A stretch of DNA of 64,000 bases from Dryomyza anilis (GCA_951804985.1 OX638132.1:26804440-26868439); one strand, 5' to 3'; shown: positions 33,561-45,469, counted from the stretch's first letter. The notes: generated by a model not told the origin, from the letters alone. Numbers and translations: made by a program.

Positions 33561-34368
33561 AACGAGTTGGGAAAGTTCGGTCACATGGGGCGGATTGTTA
33601 TAGTCGGTCGGGCCCGATTATGGAATACCCTACACCTTTGGTAAGGATATTAATGTGGGATATTTAATTGCATACTTTAATTTTAAAGTTTTTAATTATG
33701 CTGAACCTCCCCACCCTCAGAATATTATTCATAAATCAGAAATTTACGTCTTATATCCCCATAAATTAAAAAATTTATATAAAAGTATAAACAACTAAAA
33801 AAAATTGAAAATATAATTGGGCGGACCACGCCTATATATAAAATTTTGAAAGGCTAATATTTCATAGATTTGATTTAAATAATATACGGATCAAATTTCC
33901 ACTATGAAAACCCGGGAAATAATGAAAAAAAAAAGTGAGCGTATCACGCCCATTTTTGGACCACATATTTTTAGGTGAATTATAATAATAATACGTTTTA
34001 AATTTTATAACTATACCTTGAATACTTTTCGAGTTATTAGTTCCGAAAGAGTTATATAAAAGTGACTTGTATGGGAGGGGGGCGTTTCCGTTGACCGATT
34101 TGGCTCATTTTCAAACTCAGTTCCTACTTTTGGCTAAAATATATTGAGACGAAATTTCATCGCATTCTGATCAGTATTTCTCAAGTTATTCTGTATTCGG
34201 ACAGCAAGACAGCAAGACGGACAGACAGACGGACATGGCTAAACGGACTCGGGTAGTAATGCTGATCAAGAATATATATACTTTTCCATACCGGACACGC
34301 CTCCTAAGGGGCGTTACAATATATGCACAAAGTTAATATACGCTGTACCTTATAGGTGTAGGATATAA
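33561..34368 (+). repeat. Family A interspersed repeat, full copy
   Basis: It runs from ACGAGTTGGGAAAGTTCGGT to CCTTATAGGTGTAGGATATA. It lacks the doubled CACATGGGTAAGTTCGGT block at its start. A tract AGACAGCAAGACGGACAGAC sits at the usual position. It faces the previous copy, making an inverted pair about 1.7 kb apart. Confidence 0.85.
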
Positions 34369-34749
34369 TTATGGCATATAAAAATAACCATCCCTTTCGA
34401 TTTGAGGCGTACTTATCTAGAGCAAATGTCGATTTTTTTGTACTTTTTAAACTTCAAAGACGATCCTCGAGCATAACATTTGTTGTAAAATTTATGAAAT
34501 TATATAATGACATTAATAGATGCAATCTCTAATTTTTTGAGACTACTCCGATTTAAAACAACTTATAAATTTAAAGTGTCCACTCATTTTTTGTGGTAAA
34601 CTCTAATTTGATCCGCTTTAATAAATAATCTTTACATTTTTCTTACCTATACTGCAAATTGCAATAATTCGGCCCAATCCTGGGATCCTGGGATTTTTTC
34701 TAATCCCGAAATTCTTGGGATACTACACTCCATTCTAAGATGTACGCAT

Positions 34750-35856
34750 ATATCGACGCCTCTTATGAAAACATTCAAAACATGTTCCATTAAAACAAGC
34801 ATACGTTTATTTTATGTACGAAAAGAAGCACTAAATTATTTTAGTCACGAAAAGAATCTCATTCTCGTTTTCTACACGAACAGAATCATAACGTTCTCTT
34901 TCCTACGAATAGAAGCACATTTATATTTTATCTACGAACAAAAGCGCATTGTTAATTTCACCACGAATAAAAGCATATATGTATTTTTGAGACAGATATC
35001 CCAATATACATATTTGTGGTTAAGAAATCACAAAATGTTCATGATGGAGGTGATATTATTTAATGACCAAAAGTATAAATATTATGATTTTTCATTAACG
35101 ACGTAGTTTCCAGGAGTGTCAGTGGACATTATTTTATGAAACTGTTCCAATGAATAATAGATTCACATTCAGGTGAATCATTGAAACTCTTTTTTATGAA
35201 ACTGTTCTAATGGGCATAGATACACCTGTATGTGCGATTTGGCTAAAACATCCTTGCGTCACTGGACATTTTTTTGGAAAATTTTGGAATTTGGCCAGAA
35301 CCCACTTGTGTCATTGGACATTTTTTTGGAATTTACTTTTCCTTTAGGATTTGACCAGGACCCACTTGCATCATTGGAAATTTTCTTGGAAAATTTTGTT
35401 CCTTTCGAATTTTCCAGAACCTAACTGCGACATTTTTTTTTTTTGTAAAAATTTGTTCCTTTGGGATTTGGCCAGAACCCAATGCGTCATTTTTTTCAAA
35501 AATTTTTTCAAAAAAATGTCCAATGACGCAAGTGGGTTCTGGCGAAATCCCAATGGCCACAGTTTGCTTTTGTGCACAAACAGTCTACTGGGATAACTTT
35601 CTTGAAGAAATATATATGCTTTTATTTTTTATATTATTTGATAGATGAACTTTTTTCGTAGCTAAATATAAAAGTGTTTCTAGAGTTATATTTCGTTTCG
35701 TGGCTATAAAACGTATATGCTTCTTTTCTTGGGTATAAAAAAATGAGATTGTTTTCGTGGGATAACTGAACTTGTATTTCGTTCCGTTGTTACGTAAAAC
35801 GTGCTGTTTTTCGTAAGCAAATTGAAACGTGTGGGGTTCGTAAGAGGCGTCGATAT
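34750..35856. mobile_element. Foldback element with subrepeated arms (1.1 kb)
   Basis: ATATCGACGCCTCTTATGAA (34750-34769) is mirrored at 35837-35856 with one mismatch. The arms are built from CACGAATAGAAGCA-like units every 40-50 bases (left: ACGAAAAGAAGCAC, ACGAATAGAAGCAC, ACGAACAAAAGCGC, ACGAATAAAAGCAT), and the right arm carries their reverse complements (ATATGCTTTTATT, ATATGCTTCTTTTC). The centre holds a separate ~60 bp tandem array. Long inverted repeats made of subrepeats recall Drosophila FB elements; no transposase is present. No clear target duplication was found. Confidence 0.75.
35240..35556 (+). repeat. ~60 bp tandem repeat ending in an inverted unit
   Basis: Units of the type GGATTTGGCCAGAACCCACT, TGCGTCATTGGACATTTTTT and GGAAAATTTTGTTCCTTT repeat about five times from 35240 to 35495. 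The last unit (about 35510-35553) is reversed: AAATGTCCAATGACGCAAGT then GGGTTCTGGCGAAATCCC. The array sits in the loop of the foldback. Confidence 0.8.
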
Positions 35857-36878
35857 AGTAACGAAATAACGAAGTTTTCTCGTTACGAGAATTATCTCTA
35901 AATCGAACCGATTCGTATGAAACTCCGTGGAGGAATTAACTTGTAAATAAATGTTACCTTTATTTCATATAAATCCAAAATAGCAACGAAATATATTAGT
36001 TTCTCTTGTTTTCATAATGAAAACATGAATTCGAGAAACAGTATTCAGTATCAGTATTTGTAAATCACAAAACGTATGCTGTAAAAAAACAAATCGACAT
36101 TTCATTGTAATTGGTGACTTCTTGGTGACTTTTACCTCTTCAGCGAGAATAGTAAAATTGCTCTGTACACTTACTGAACTCTTCACTTTATTCAAAATGT
36201 ATGCCCAACCAACAAATCATGTATTTGGAACTTGCTGTAAATACAAAAAAAAAAAACTTTGTAAGATTAATCACAGTATCCCATAACCAAAACAAATTTC
36301 AACAATACAAACCGAATACCCATTGAAAATGTGGTTACCTGTGCGCACACGAAACTCTAAAAAGTTATGAAACTTTATGCGCATTGAAAACAAATTAAAA
36401 AGTTTTATGAAAATTCCAACTGCTGTTTTTTGTAGTTGTTGTTGTTGTTGTTATTATATTTATTATTATTATTGTGGAGGTAATATGACTGTTGAAAACG
36501 CAGCAAATACTTTGACACTTGAAAAATAAAACTTTTGCCAAACCGCTAAATGAACTTGAATTGGCAAACTTATGCATAGATTGATGTAGGTAGATGAAAA
36601 GATGAATGCTTCAATTATTGAAAGGGTCCGTATGATGAAAAGCAGCCAGGGTAAACTTTTTTCCAATGCTAATATTTGAGATCAATAAATATCGCATATT
36701 ACAGTAGTTACAAGTCGACTTTGCTATACGCTATAATTTAAACTATACAACAAATGAAGGTTTTTTTTATTTATATACTATGAGTTTTTAATCCAGACCT
36801 CTGGCACAGATTTTTGAATTGAGTTCAAACAAATCAAAATGTAAATTCTCCTGTTTTTCTATATATATTAGACTTTTA
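35857..36878. other. Stretch without recognisable gene
   Basis: Mixed AT-rich DNA. A TTGTTGTTGTTGTTATTATATTTATTATTATT tract lies near 36435-36470. Short minus-strand frames of 60-76 codons (36195-35965, 36577-36395) have no recognisable content. Confidence 0.35.
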
Positions 36879-37070
36879 CACACAGAAAAAAATTCCCTCA
36901 AATCCCATTAAAATTGGTCAATAGGGCAATTATTGATTTAATAGTATATAAAAAATAAATCTTTTCATATAAACTCAATGGCAATGTCATGGTATTTTCT
37001 AGTATTTAATGGTATTTTCCGATTAAAATAATAATTTATTCTATTGACTAGTATTATTTTTTTCTGAGTG
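36879..37070. mobile_element. 192 bp MITE, TIR CACWCAGAAAAAAA, TA duplication
   Basis: The left end CACACAGAAAAAAATTCC and right end ATTATTTTTTTCTGAGTG form a ~14 base inverted repeat with one mismatch and lie between TA dinucleotides (36877-36878 and 37071-37072). The interior is AT-rich with TATTTAATGGTATTTTCC, also seen at 24640-24670. Confidence 0.8.
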
Positions 37071-37139
37071 TACTTAAATTTAAATTTTATGACTTTGAGT
37101 TTGGACAACTTATAGAATTATAAAAACGGATTTTGTGTG

Positions 37140-37880
37140 GCCATATCCTGACCAAATCGCAAATATTTTTGTTATAACTATTTATTTGCGCAAGATCAAA
37201 TAATGATGTAAAGGCAATAATTGTTTGTTTTAAAGGACATATCGATTGACATCATTATTTAAAAATAATTTGTCATTTGTTGTCCTCAAGAAAAATATTT
37301 AGCTACATATTTTTAAATTATGATAGGTGCTTTAAAAACAAACAATTAATGCATTTACACTACTAGTTTTTCTTGTACCAATAAAGAGTTATAGCAAAAA
37401 AATGAAAAATTTTTTAATGCCAAAAGGGCGAATCATTTCGTATTTTTGCTATAACTCTTTATTGGCGCAAGTAAAATAGTGATGTAAAGGCTTTAATTGT
37501 TTCTTTTCAGAGCACCTATCGATTGGCATCATTATTGAAAAATAATTTGCCAAATATTTTTCTTGCAAGTAATAAAAATTTAAACAATTATTTTAAAATA
37601 ATGATGCCAATCGATAGGTTCTTTAAAAGCAAACGAGCATTATTCGTTTGCTTTTAAAGAACCCACATCCCTATTTTATCTCATACCAATAAAAAGTTAT
37701 GGAAAAAAAATTAAAAGATTTTCAATTTTTCGAGTTCGGCCTTTTGGATTTGTCTTTTCCAACAAAAATCACCATCCATTTTGGCACAGTATACTTGAAG
37801 AAAAAGTACATTCAAAAATGTAAAAAAACCATTTGTAAAAAAATTGCACATTCGCCCATTTGGCTTGATAGTATGATATA
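37140..37880. mobile_element. Multi-hairpin foldback element (family Z), copy 1
   Basis: TGATGTAAAGGC..TTAATTGTTT, CACCTATCGATTGGCATCATTA and CAATAAAGAGTTATAGCAAAAAA blocks alternate in forward and reverse orientation at least three times, making successive hairpins (about 37150-37400, 37440-37720). The right end CACATTCGCCCATTTGGCTTG (about 37845-37870) corresponds to the right terminus of the better bounded copy at 55985-56641. The left end is not clear. There is no coding capacity. Confidence 0.7.
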
Positions 37881-37984
37881 TGGTTTTCACATGATATATG
37901 GTTTTAAAAGTTTTTATAGTATGTCAAACTAAATTTATAAGTCTATTATTTCTCATACTTGGAAATCGCTCTTTTACATTGCTC

Positions 37985-38385
37985 CTTTTAATCAATATAA
38001 TTTTGTATTCCTTAAATTATTTATATACAATCCAATATTATCTTAAACCAGTAGAATGTAATTTGCCTCAGTATACCATACATGAAAAATCACCTAGTAA
38101 ATGTTCATATGGAACACAAAAATCTATCTATTTATTGAATTTGTGAATTTGACTTTAGTCTCAATACTAATTTGCAAAACATAGTAAGAGGCTGCATATA
38201 ATTAAAGATCTAGTTTTACATATTATATATTGTGTTAAATAATTGTGAAAACCATAGATTTTATGCAACAAATAATAGATACACCCTAAAAATATATTCG
38301 AATTTCATTGGGATTATTTCAAAATATTGGCTAAAGTATTCATAATGAAATACAAAAGAAATAAGACAATTAAAAATTCAAATGT
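37985..38385 (+). mobile_element. Single-arm relative of the foldback at 782-3501
   Basis: TTAATCAATATAATTTTGTAT, TTAAACCAGTAGAATGTAAT, TTGCCTCAGTATACCATACA and TATGCAACAAATAATAGATA appear in the same order as in 2850-3330. No mirrored arm is present. This supplies the unduplicated form of the family for comparison. Confidence 0.7.
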
Positions 38386-39008
38386 CTCAAGGCTTACTAC
38401 CGAAACCGATATCCGTTTAAAACTTGATCATTTTGAAAACCGAAACCATTATACTAAAATCAGAAATAAGCCTATATTCAGAACCGTTATAAACGGTTTT
38501 TGTTTTATTCCGATTTTAAAAAGGGTTTTTAAAAAGTATAAAACAGACAGAAACGAATTTTTCTATTTTTAAGCTCTAAAGTACAAGACGTATTTTAATG
38601 TCTTTTAATAAAATCTGGGATTCCCAAAATAAAAACATATTGTTGTACAAAAATATATGTTTTTTGAGACATAGTATTTCTCAGAAATTTATCTGTAATT
38701 TTTTATTATACGTTTATTTGTGTAGCGGTAATGCGAAATTAAACACAGTCAACTCCAAGCAAAAAACAGACACTACGCTAGTGTTGTTCGTCGTCCGACT
38801 ATGCTTGTGATTTTTTATTGTTTTCTTGCATCACTTGTTTAGCGGTAAATCGTATACAACTACAAAAATACACACAACTCCAAAGAAAAATCGAAAAAGA
38901 TGTAATGTTTCTGTTGCTACGTTAGTTTTTTTATCTTCTGCTTCTTTTAAAATTGTAACAACAAAAAATTTGATTTTTTCGCGGGAAATTTTTTGTACAA
39001 CACACAAA
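38386..39008. other. Stretch with AACCGAAACC-like motifs, no gene
   Basis: Motifs such as CTACCGAAACCGATATCCG, TTTAGCGGTAAATCG and CAACTCCAAAGAAAAA foreshadow the tandem duplication that follows and may be an older partial unit (about 38720-38890). Short frames are unconvincing. Confidence 0.4.
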
Positions 39009-39691
39009 ATTCGTAAGCGCTGTTGTGCAAGAGATTTTTGTTGCCAGCTGGAAGGCTGTACTCGAATACACACATTTAGTGTGTCATGCGTCTGTTTGTT
39101 GTCATGCGGTAGCTGATATATGTACCTTTAAATATATAACAATAATACGAAATTTGTATGTTAGTGATTCTTGTATTAGTAAAATATATTTGCTTTTGTT
39201 CGCTTCATTTAACAATATGAACAAAAAGTAACTTTAAAACAAAAATCGAAATCAAAATCTAAATGAAAACCGAAATCGTTACTTGGAACCGTTACGTTAT
39301 AAAAACTTAAAACTGAAATCGAATCGAGATAGAAAAATTCGTAAGGGTTGTGGTGCAAAAAGTTTTTGTTGCCAGCTGGAAAGCTGTACTCGAATACACA
39401 CCTGTAGTGTGTCATACGTCTGTTTGTTGTCATGCGATGTTTAGCGGGTAGGGAATATATGTAGCCTTACAATATATAAATTCATATTGTAATTTTTATG
39501 TTATGGTTCTTGTGTTAGTAATATGTATTTGTTTTTATTCAAGTAATTTAACAATATGAACAAAGTAACTTTAATACAAAAAAACTAAATCAAAATCTAA
39601 ATTAAAACCGAAACCGTTACTTGGAATCGGTACACATAAACCGTTTCCTTATAAAAACTTCAAACTGAAACCGAAACGAGAAAGAAAAATC
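39009..39691 (+). repeat. Tandem duplication, two units of ~330-355 bp
   Basis: The unit starts ATTCGTAAGCGCTGTTGTGC at 39009 and ATTCGTAAGGGTTGTGGTGC at 39337. Both contain TTTTTGTTGCCAGCTGGAA, CTGTACTCGAATACACAC, GTCTGTTTGTTGTCATGCG, TTTAACAATATGAACAAA and AAAACCGAAA-C/T-CGTTACTTGG in the same order. The period is about 328 bases. No coding frame is conserved between the units. Confidence 0.9.
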
Positions 39692-40987
39692 GAAACCGTT
39701 GTTCGCTTAGGTTTCAATCTTTGATAAAAATAAGGCCTTGATTAGAATATTCAAGTCTATTGGAATATCAGACTAAGATTACAGAAAATGTGTCAAAACC
39801 ATTTTTACCTCTAATGAATAAATTTTATAAAAAATATTTTATAAACTAAACAAATTGTAAAAAAAATGGAAAAAAACAAAAAATAAATATCAAATGTTAT
39901 CAATATTGAATTTTTAAAAATACAAATATTTTCGAAAATCAAAAATTTCAAATGTTTAAGATTAGTAGTAGAGTTTAATCTCTACAACGACCTCTATTTA
40001 GAATTTTTATTGCATTTATAAATTTCTAATTTACATATTTCTTATATATTTATCGTGCATTATAAAAAAGAGCCTCTAAAAATTGTCAAAATACGTTATA
40101 CTAACAAGAAAATTTAAAATACATATTTTATTTTTGATTCAGTTTTTGATTTCAGTTTGAATGACACATAGACCCCTCCCGAATTAGCTTTAGGGCATAT
40201 TGCGGTCCAGTGAGATATACTATTCAGCGATTTTATTGTTGATGTCAGCAAACACCTGTACAATATAAATGAGTTTGTCTGAACACTTGACATTCTGTAG
40301 CTCAACTCTTCTGAATAGCTAACGCCATGAACTGGCATTGCTTTCATCTCTTCATTTTTGAAGAGCTGCCGAACATAAAGAAAATTGTTTGCTTTAAAAT
40401 ATTGTATAAAACTTTGTTTGTTTTTTTGCTGTGTTCTTCTTTCGTTTATTTTCCTACTTTATGCTCGGAAATTTATTGATATAATTTTTTGTTCTTATTT
40501 GTAAATCAAAGTTTTACTTCCGCTTTCCATTTTTTCCGCATTGTGTACGGTTCTTCCGAACAATGTTCTAAATTAAAAAATATCGAACAGGTGTTTCCTA
40601 TTGTTGTCGGAAAAGTAAAACTATACAATGGCCGTCGCAATTGACTTTCGGTTGGCCTACTCACGTTCGACCATTTCTGAAGTATATTTGTTTTATAGTT
40701 TTTATATCACAATTTTTCTTTCTTTGGTTCAGATTTTTTTATTTATTTATTTAAGAAGGTCACTATGCATTGTTGGGTACAATTTACTTCCATATGTTGT
40801 TTTTTTTTCATTCTCCATTGTTTGTATTAGTTATTGTGACCTTTTTATATAACTTTGGATATTGTAATCATCAAAAAAAATGAGTATTTAAAGTGTTTAA
40901 GGAATTCGGGTCTTAAACTGACTCCTGTTTTAGAAACTTATGTCTACTTATTAAGCAACACAGAAATATGTGGATAAAATTCAATCA
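39692..40987. other. Stretch without recognisable gene
   Basis: A 74-codon plus-strand frame (40628-40852) is hydrophobic in its second half and sits in slightly GC-richer DNA (40530-40690), but no family is recognisable and I do not call it. The rest is AT-rich. Confidence 0.35.
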
Positions 40988-41845
40988 AACGAGTTGGGAA
41001 AGTTAGGTCACATGGATAAGTTCGGTCACATGGGGCGGATTTTTATAGTCGGTCGGGCCCGACTATGGAATACCCTACACCTTTGGTGGGGATATTAATG
41101 TGGGATATGTATTTGCATACCTTAATTTTAAAGTTTTTAATTATGCTGAACCTCCCCACCCTCAGAATATTATTCAAAAATCAGAAATTTACGTCTTATA
41201 TCCCCATAAATTAAAAAAATTATAAAAAAGTATAAAACTAAAAAAAAAAATTTGAAAAATGTAATTGGGCGGACCACGCCCATTTAAAATTTTGAAAGGC
41301 TAATATTTCATAGATTGATTTTAATAATTTACGGATCAAATTTCCACTATGAAAACCCGGGAAATAATGAAAAAAAAAAGTGGGCGGATCACGCCCATTT
41401 TTGGACCACATATTTTAAGGTGAATTCTAACAATACGTTTTAAATTTTATAACTATACGTTGAATACTTTTCGAGTTATTAGTTCCGAAAGAGTTATATA
41501 AAAGTGACTTGTATGGGAGGTGGGCGTGTCCGTTGACCGATTTGGCTCATTTTCAAACTCAGTTCCTACTTTTGCTAAAATATATTGAGACGCAATTTCA
41601 TCGCATTCTGATCAGTATTTCTCAAGTTATTCTGTATTCGGACAGCAAGACAGCAAGACAGCAAGACAGCAAGACAGCAAGACGGACAGACAGACAGACA
41701 GACAGACGGACATGGCTAAACGGACTCGGGTAGTGATGCTGATCAAGAATATATATACTTTTCCATACCGGAAACGCCTCCTAAGGGGCGTTACAATATA
41801 TGCACAAAGTTAATATACCCTGTACCTCATAGGTGTAGGGTATAA
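40988..41845 (+). repeat. Family A interspersed repeat, full copy with expanded CAGCAAGA tract
   Basis: The block order is standard from ACGAGTTGGGAAAGTTAGGT to CCTCATAGGTGTAGGGTATA. The microsatellite is expanded to five CAGCAAGA units followed by GACGGACAGACAGACAGACA (about 41641-41711). Confidence 0.9.
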
Positions 41846-41854
41846 AAAACGTGT

Positions 41855-42115
41855 GGTAAAAGTTAAGTAAAGTTACATGGGTGGTTCTTAAAGTCGGTTG
41901 GGCCTATCTATGACCAGGCCTAAACCTTGATTGGAATATTAATGTGCGATTATCCTGAACAGCCTCAGAATGTTATTCCCATATAAGAAATTTTGTCTTA
42001 AATTAATTATCATAAAAATATATCTAATTTTCTACAAATTGGCATAAAAATAAAATTAAAAAAAAATATTATGTGTGATAACCAGGGCTAAAAATTATAT
42101 GGATGAAAAGCAAGA
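41855..42115 (+). repeat. Family A, strongly degraded 5' part
   Basis: GTAAAGTTACATGGGTGGTT, GTCGGTTGGGCCTATCTATG, GGAATATTAATGTGCGATTA and CCTCAGAATGTTATTCCCAT follow the order of family A's first ~260 bases with many changes. It lies directly behind a fresh copy, so an older copy may have received the newer one. Confidence 0.55.
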
Positions 42116-42250
42116 AAAATATGTATCAAAAACTTAAAATATGAATATAAATTTTGATTTCAAGAAATTTTGATTTGAAAAAAATAAATTATACTGAGAA
42201 GAATTTTTTTTTTTTCAATTAAAATTGTTTTTCTAACGCCCGATTTACAT

Positions 42251-42602
42251 TTAGCGTATTCACAGTACATCGTATTTTAGTATGGTATTCGTACCATGTA
42301 GTATATATACGATACAATAACACAGATACGTCAATTTGTTATTGCATCCCTTATAAATGTGAAATACCACAAGTGTTGTATTTGAGAGTAGCCCTGAGGT
42401 ATGATTTTTGGTGTCGTATTTTGTGAAATGAAGAAAAATTGTGAAATTGAAGACAAATAGTGCACATTAAATGTTAATTTATTTGTTTTTCTTTGAAATC
42501 GATGAATATTTATGATAATTTCAAAAAATACTAAATTTATAAGAATCAACTATCGTATTCGTACGATGTCGTACCAATACCATGAAACTGTGAATACGCT
42601 AA
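42251..42602. mobile_element. ~352 bp MITE, 16-base perfect TIR TTAGCGTATTCACAGT
   Basis: TTAGCGTATTCACAGT at 42251-42266 is exactly mirrored by ACTGTGAATACGCTAA at 42587-42602. Just inside, GTATGGTATTCGTACCATG and TACGATGTCGTACCAATACC are related in opposite orientation. The true ends may lie a few bases further out. A 72-codon minus-strand frame inside is not recognisable. Confidence 0.75.
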
Positions 42603-42659
42603 TTTTATCTTCTGTTGGTTTTATTGTATCGCCTAGGGTTGCATTCAAAATGCATGTAA

Positions 42660-43472
42660 AACGAGTTGGGAAAGTTAGGTCACATGGGTAAGTTCGGTCA
42701 CATGGGGCGGATTTTTATAGTCGGTCGGGCCCGACTATGGAATACCCTACATCTTTGGTGGGGATATTAATGTGGGATATTTAATTGCATACCTTAATTT
42801 AAAAGTTTTTAATTATGCTGAACCTGCCCACCCTCAGAATATTATTCACATATAAGAAATGTACGTCTTATATCCTCATAAATTAAAAAATTTATATAAA
42901 AGTATAAAAAACTAAAAAAAAAAAATTGAAAAATATAATTGGGCTGACCTCGCCTATATTTAAAATTTTGAAAGGCTAATATTTCATAGATTTGATTTTA
43001 ATAATTTACGGATCAAATTTCCACTATGAAAACCCGGGAAATAATGAAAAAAAAAGGTATCACGCCCATTTTTGGACCACATATTTTTAGGTGAATTCTA
43101 ATAATACGTTTTAAATTTTATAACTATACCTTAAATACTTTTCGAGTTATTAGTTCCGAAAGAGTTATATAAAAATGACTTGTGGGCGTGTCCGTTGACC
43201 GATTTTGCTTATTTTCAAACCCAGTTCCTACTTTTGGCTAAAATATATTGAGACGAAATTTCATCGCATTCTGATCAGTATTTCTCAAGTTATTCTGTAT
43301 TCGGACAGCAAGACAGCAAGACGGACAGACAGACGGACATGGCTAAACGGACTCGGGTAGTGATGCTGATCAAGAATATATATACTTTTCCATACCGGAC
43401 ACGCCTCCCAAGGGGCGTTTCAATATATGCACAAAGTTAATATACCCTGTACCTCATAGGTGAAGGGTATAA
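42660..43472 (+). repeat. Family A interspersed repeat, full copy
   Basis: It runs from ACGAGTTGGGAAAGTTAGGT to CCTCATAGGTGAAGGGTATA. Relative to other copies it has lost the GTGGGCGGATC-like piece before CACGCCCATTTTTGG and the TATGGGAG of the GGGAGGTGGGCG block. Confidence 0.9.
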
Positions 43473-45469
43473 ATAGCAATTTTTGTTAAAATGCAACACT
43501 AGAAGATACGGTGTTTCTCAAAAAAGATACAATGTAGATCGGATTGAATCATATTTTTCGTATAAAAACAAATGTCTTATACTGAACCATTATGTGTTTG
43601 AGATAATTACAAAAAAAAAACATATGAACGCCATTAATCCTTCAAAACTATTTTTTATAATGAGAATGTACCTTCCAATAAAGCAGGTCACTGTGACCTT
43701 GTTTTTGCTTTACAATCAACCAAATTTGCCACAAATCACAATCTATTGTCACTTGTAGTGATTTCCAGATATAGTTTCCTGCAGTAAGATTGTTTATTTT
43801 ATCGATTCTACTTCAAATGTGTTTGAAATGTCAAAATTTCAATGGAAATTTGTCGGAATTGATACATGTGAGTCAATTTTTATCAAAACTATGGATTTAT
43901 ATTCAAATATATAGAAATTTTACCTAATAAATCTTATAATATGTATTTAAATATTGAATATATAAATCCATTTTGGTCATGTTTTTGTACTTAATGTACT
44001 CATGTTTTTGTACTTGTTGACATTTTTTACAGTGTAAGTGTTGTAAAAAGTGTAAGTGTTGTAAAAAGTATCGTTTTTAATTAATACGGTATGTTTAAAA
44101 TGATAGCATTGGAAATACAAACGGAATTTTCAAATAACAATATTGGCGATATTTCATTTTAAATCAACGAACGGATTTTAACTAAAAATTTTAAGAAGAA
44201 AACCAGCATCAAAATATATTTTTTTAAAATTTTATTAAACACCATCTTTATACCTTTCAAATGATACCTCAATTGACCTTGTGCGTAAAATATTTTTCCA
44301 GATAAATACTATTAAGTTACTCCTTCTTCGTGAGTTTTTACCTATTTCTTTCACTTTTTAAGCCACCATATTTCGAGAACCATAGAAGGTAAAAGTTTAA
44401 AATTTTGCTAATTTCTTAGTTGAATATGAGAGAGCACTCATATAAAATTTTATCAATTTAAAAAAGGATAGTGTTTAATTTTCTTATTTTTCTCTTTGAT
44501 TTAAAATGGAATATCCCACTGTTTAAATTGCGCTAGTTATGTTCAAATTGCGATATAGGGGTAAAAAGGGATACAGTTTCTTGGGTAAAGTGGAAAACGT
44601 AATGCAGCAATGTTTGTTTAATTTTGATGAAAATATAGTGTAAGATGATTAATTTAATTGGTTTAATCAAAAATAAACTATAATAATTGCCAAAAACCAA
44701 TGAAAAGCAACGTTATGATTATAGATGATATGAGATAAGTTCTGAATTGCAACAGAAAGCCGAAAAGCGAATCTTTACCAGAAACATAAAGAATTATCAA
44801 CTTCATCAGCAGAAAAATAAGTTTGTACAATTTTCCAGAATAAAATGCCGAAGAAATTAAATTTCAACAATCAGCGAACTGCAATATCTGCACGGCGTAT
44901 ATACTTGAAATGTGCAAACCTTACGACCACCAACTACACCTGTGTGAGTAATTTTTTTTCGTATTTTTCCAAACATAACTACCGTGATGTTTATAAATTT
45001 AAACTTTTTTCCCATATTTTTTTTTGCATTACCATTTTTTATTACCTTTTATATTTTTATCATAGTTAATATATTTGTGAAAACAAAACAAAACATAAAA
45101 AAATACTAAAATAGAAATTTAAAGTTTCCCCCTTTACCCCAAAAAATGTTTTTTTATCCATAATATATATTACTTTGTTGTCAAAAAAAAAACATACATG
45201 AAAGAAAAATTAAAATAGCTATTTTGAAGTTTCCCACTGTACCCCATAATTTTTTAACAAGTCTTATAATGGAGCTGCTTTGAAAAATCGTTCAAAAATC
45301 AATTAAAACGTCTTTGTTAATGCAAATAGTACGATCATGAACCAGTCTATAGAAGAGAATCTTTAAAAAATTTAAAAAATTATTCAAATGTACTTTTTTG
45401 CAGAAAAGTCAAAACGTGTTCCACTTAATTTATAACAATATCTTGAATTCCTTTCTTGTTATTGGTTCC
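43473..45469. other. AT-rich stretch with a ~100 bp direct repeat, no gene
   Basis: AAAATAGAAATTTAAAGTTT-CCCCCTTTACCCC (about 45107) and AAAATAGCTATTTTGAAGTT-TCCCACTGTACCCC (about 45212) are a diverged direct repeat. Frames at 43483-43758 (91 codons) and 44845-45069 (74 codons) have no recognisable domain. No RNA gene is visible. Confidence 0.4.
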
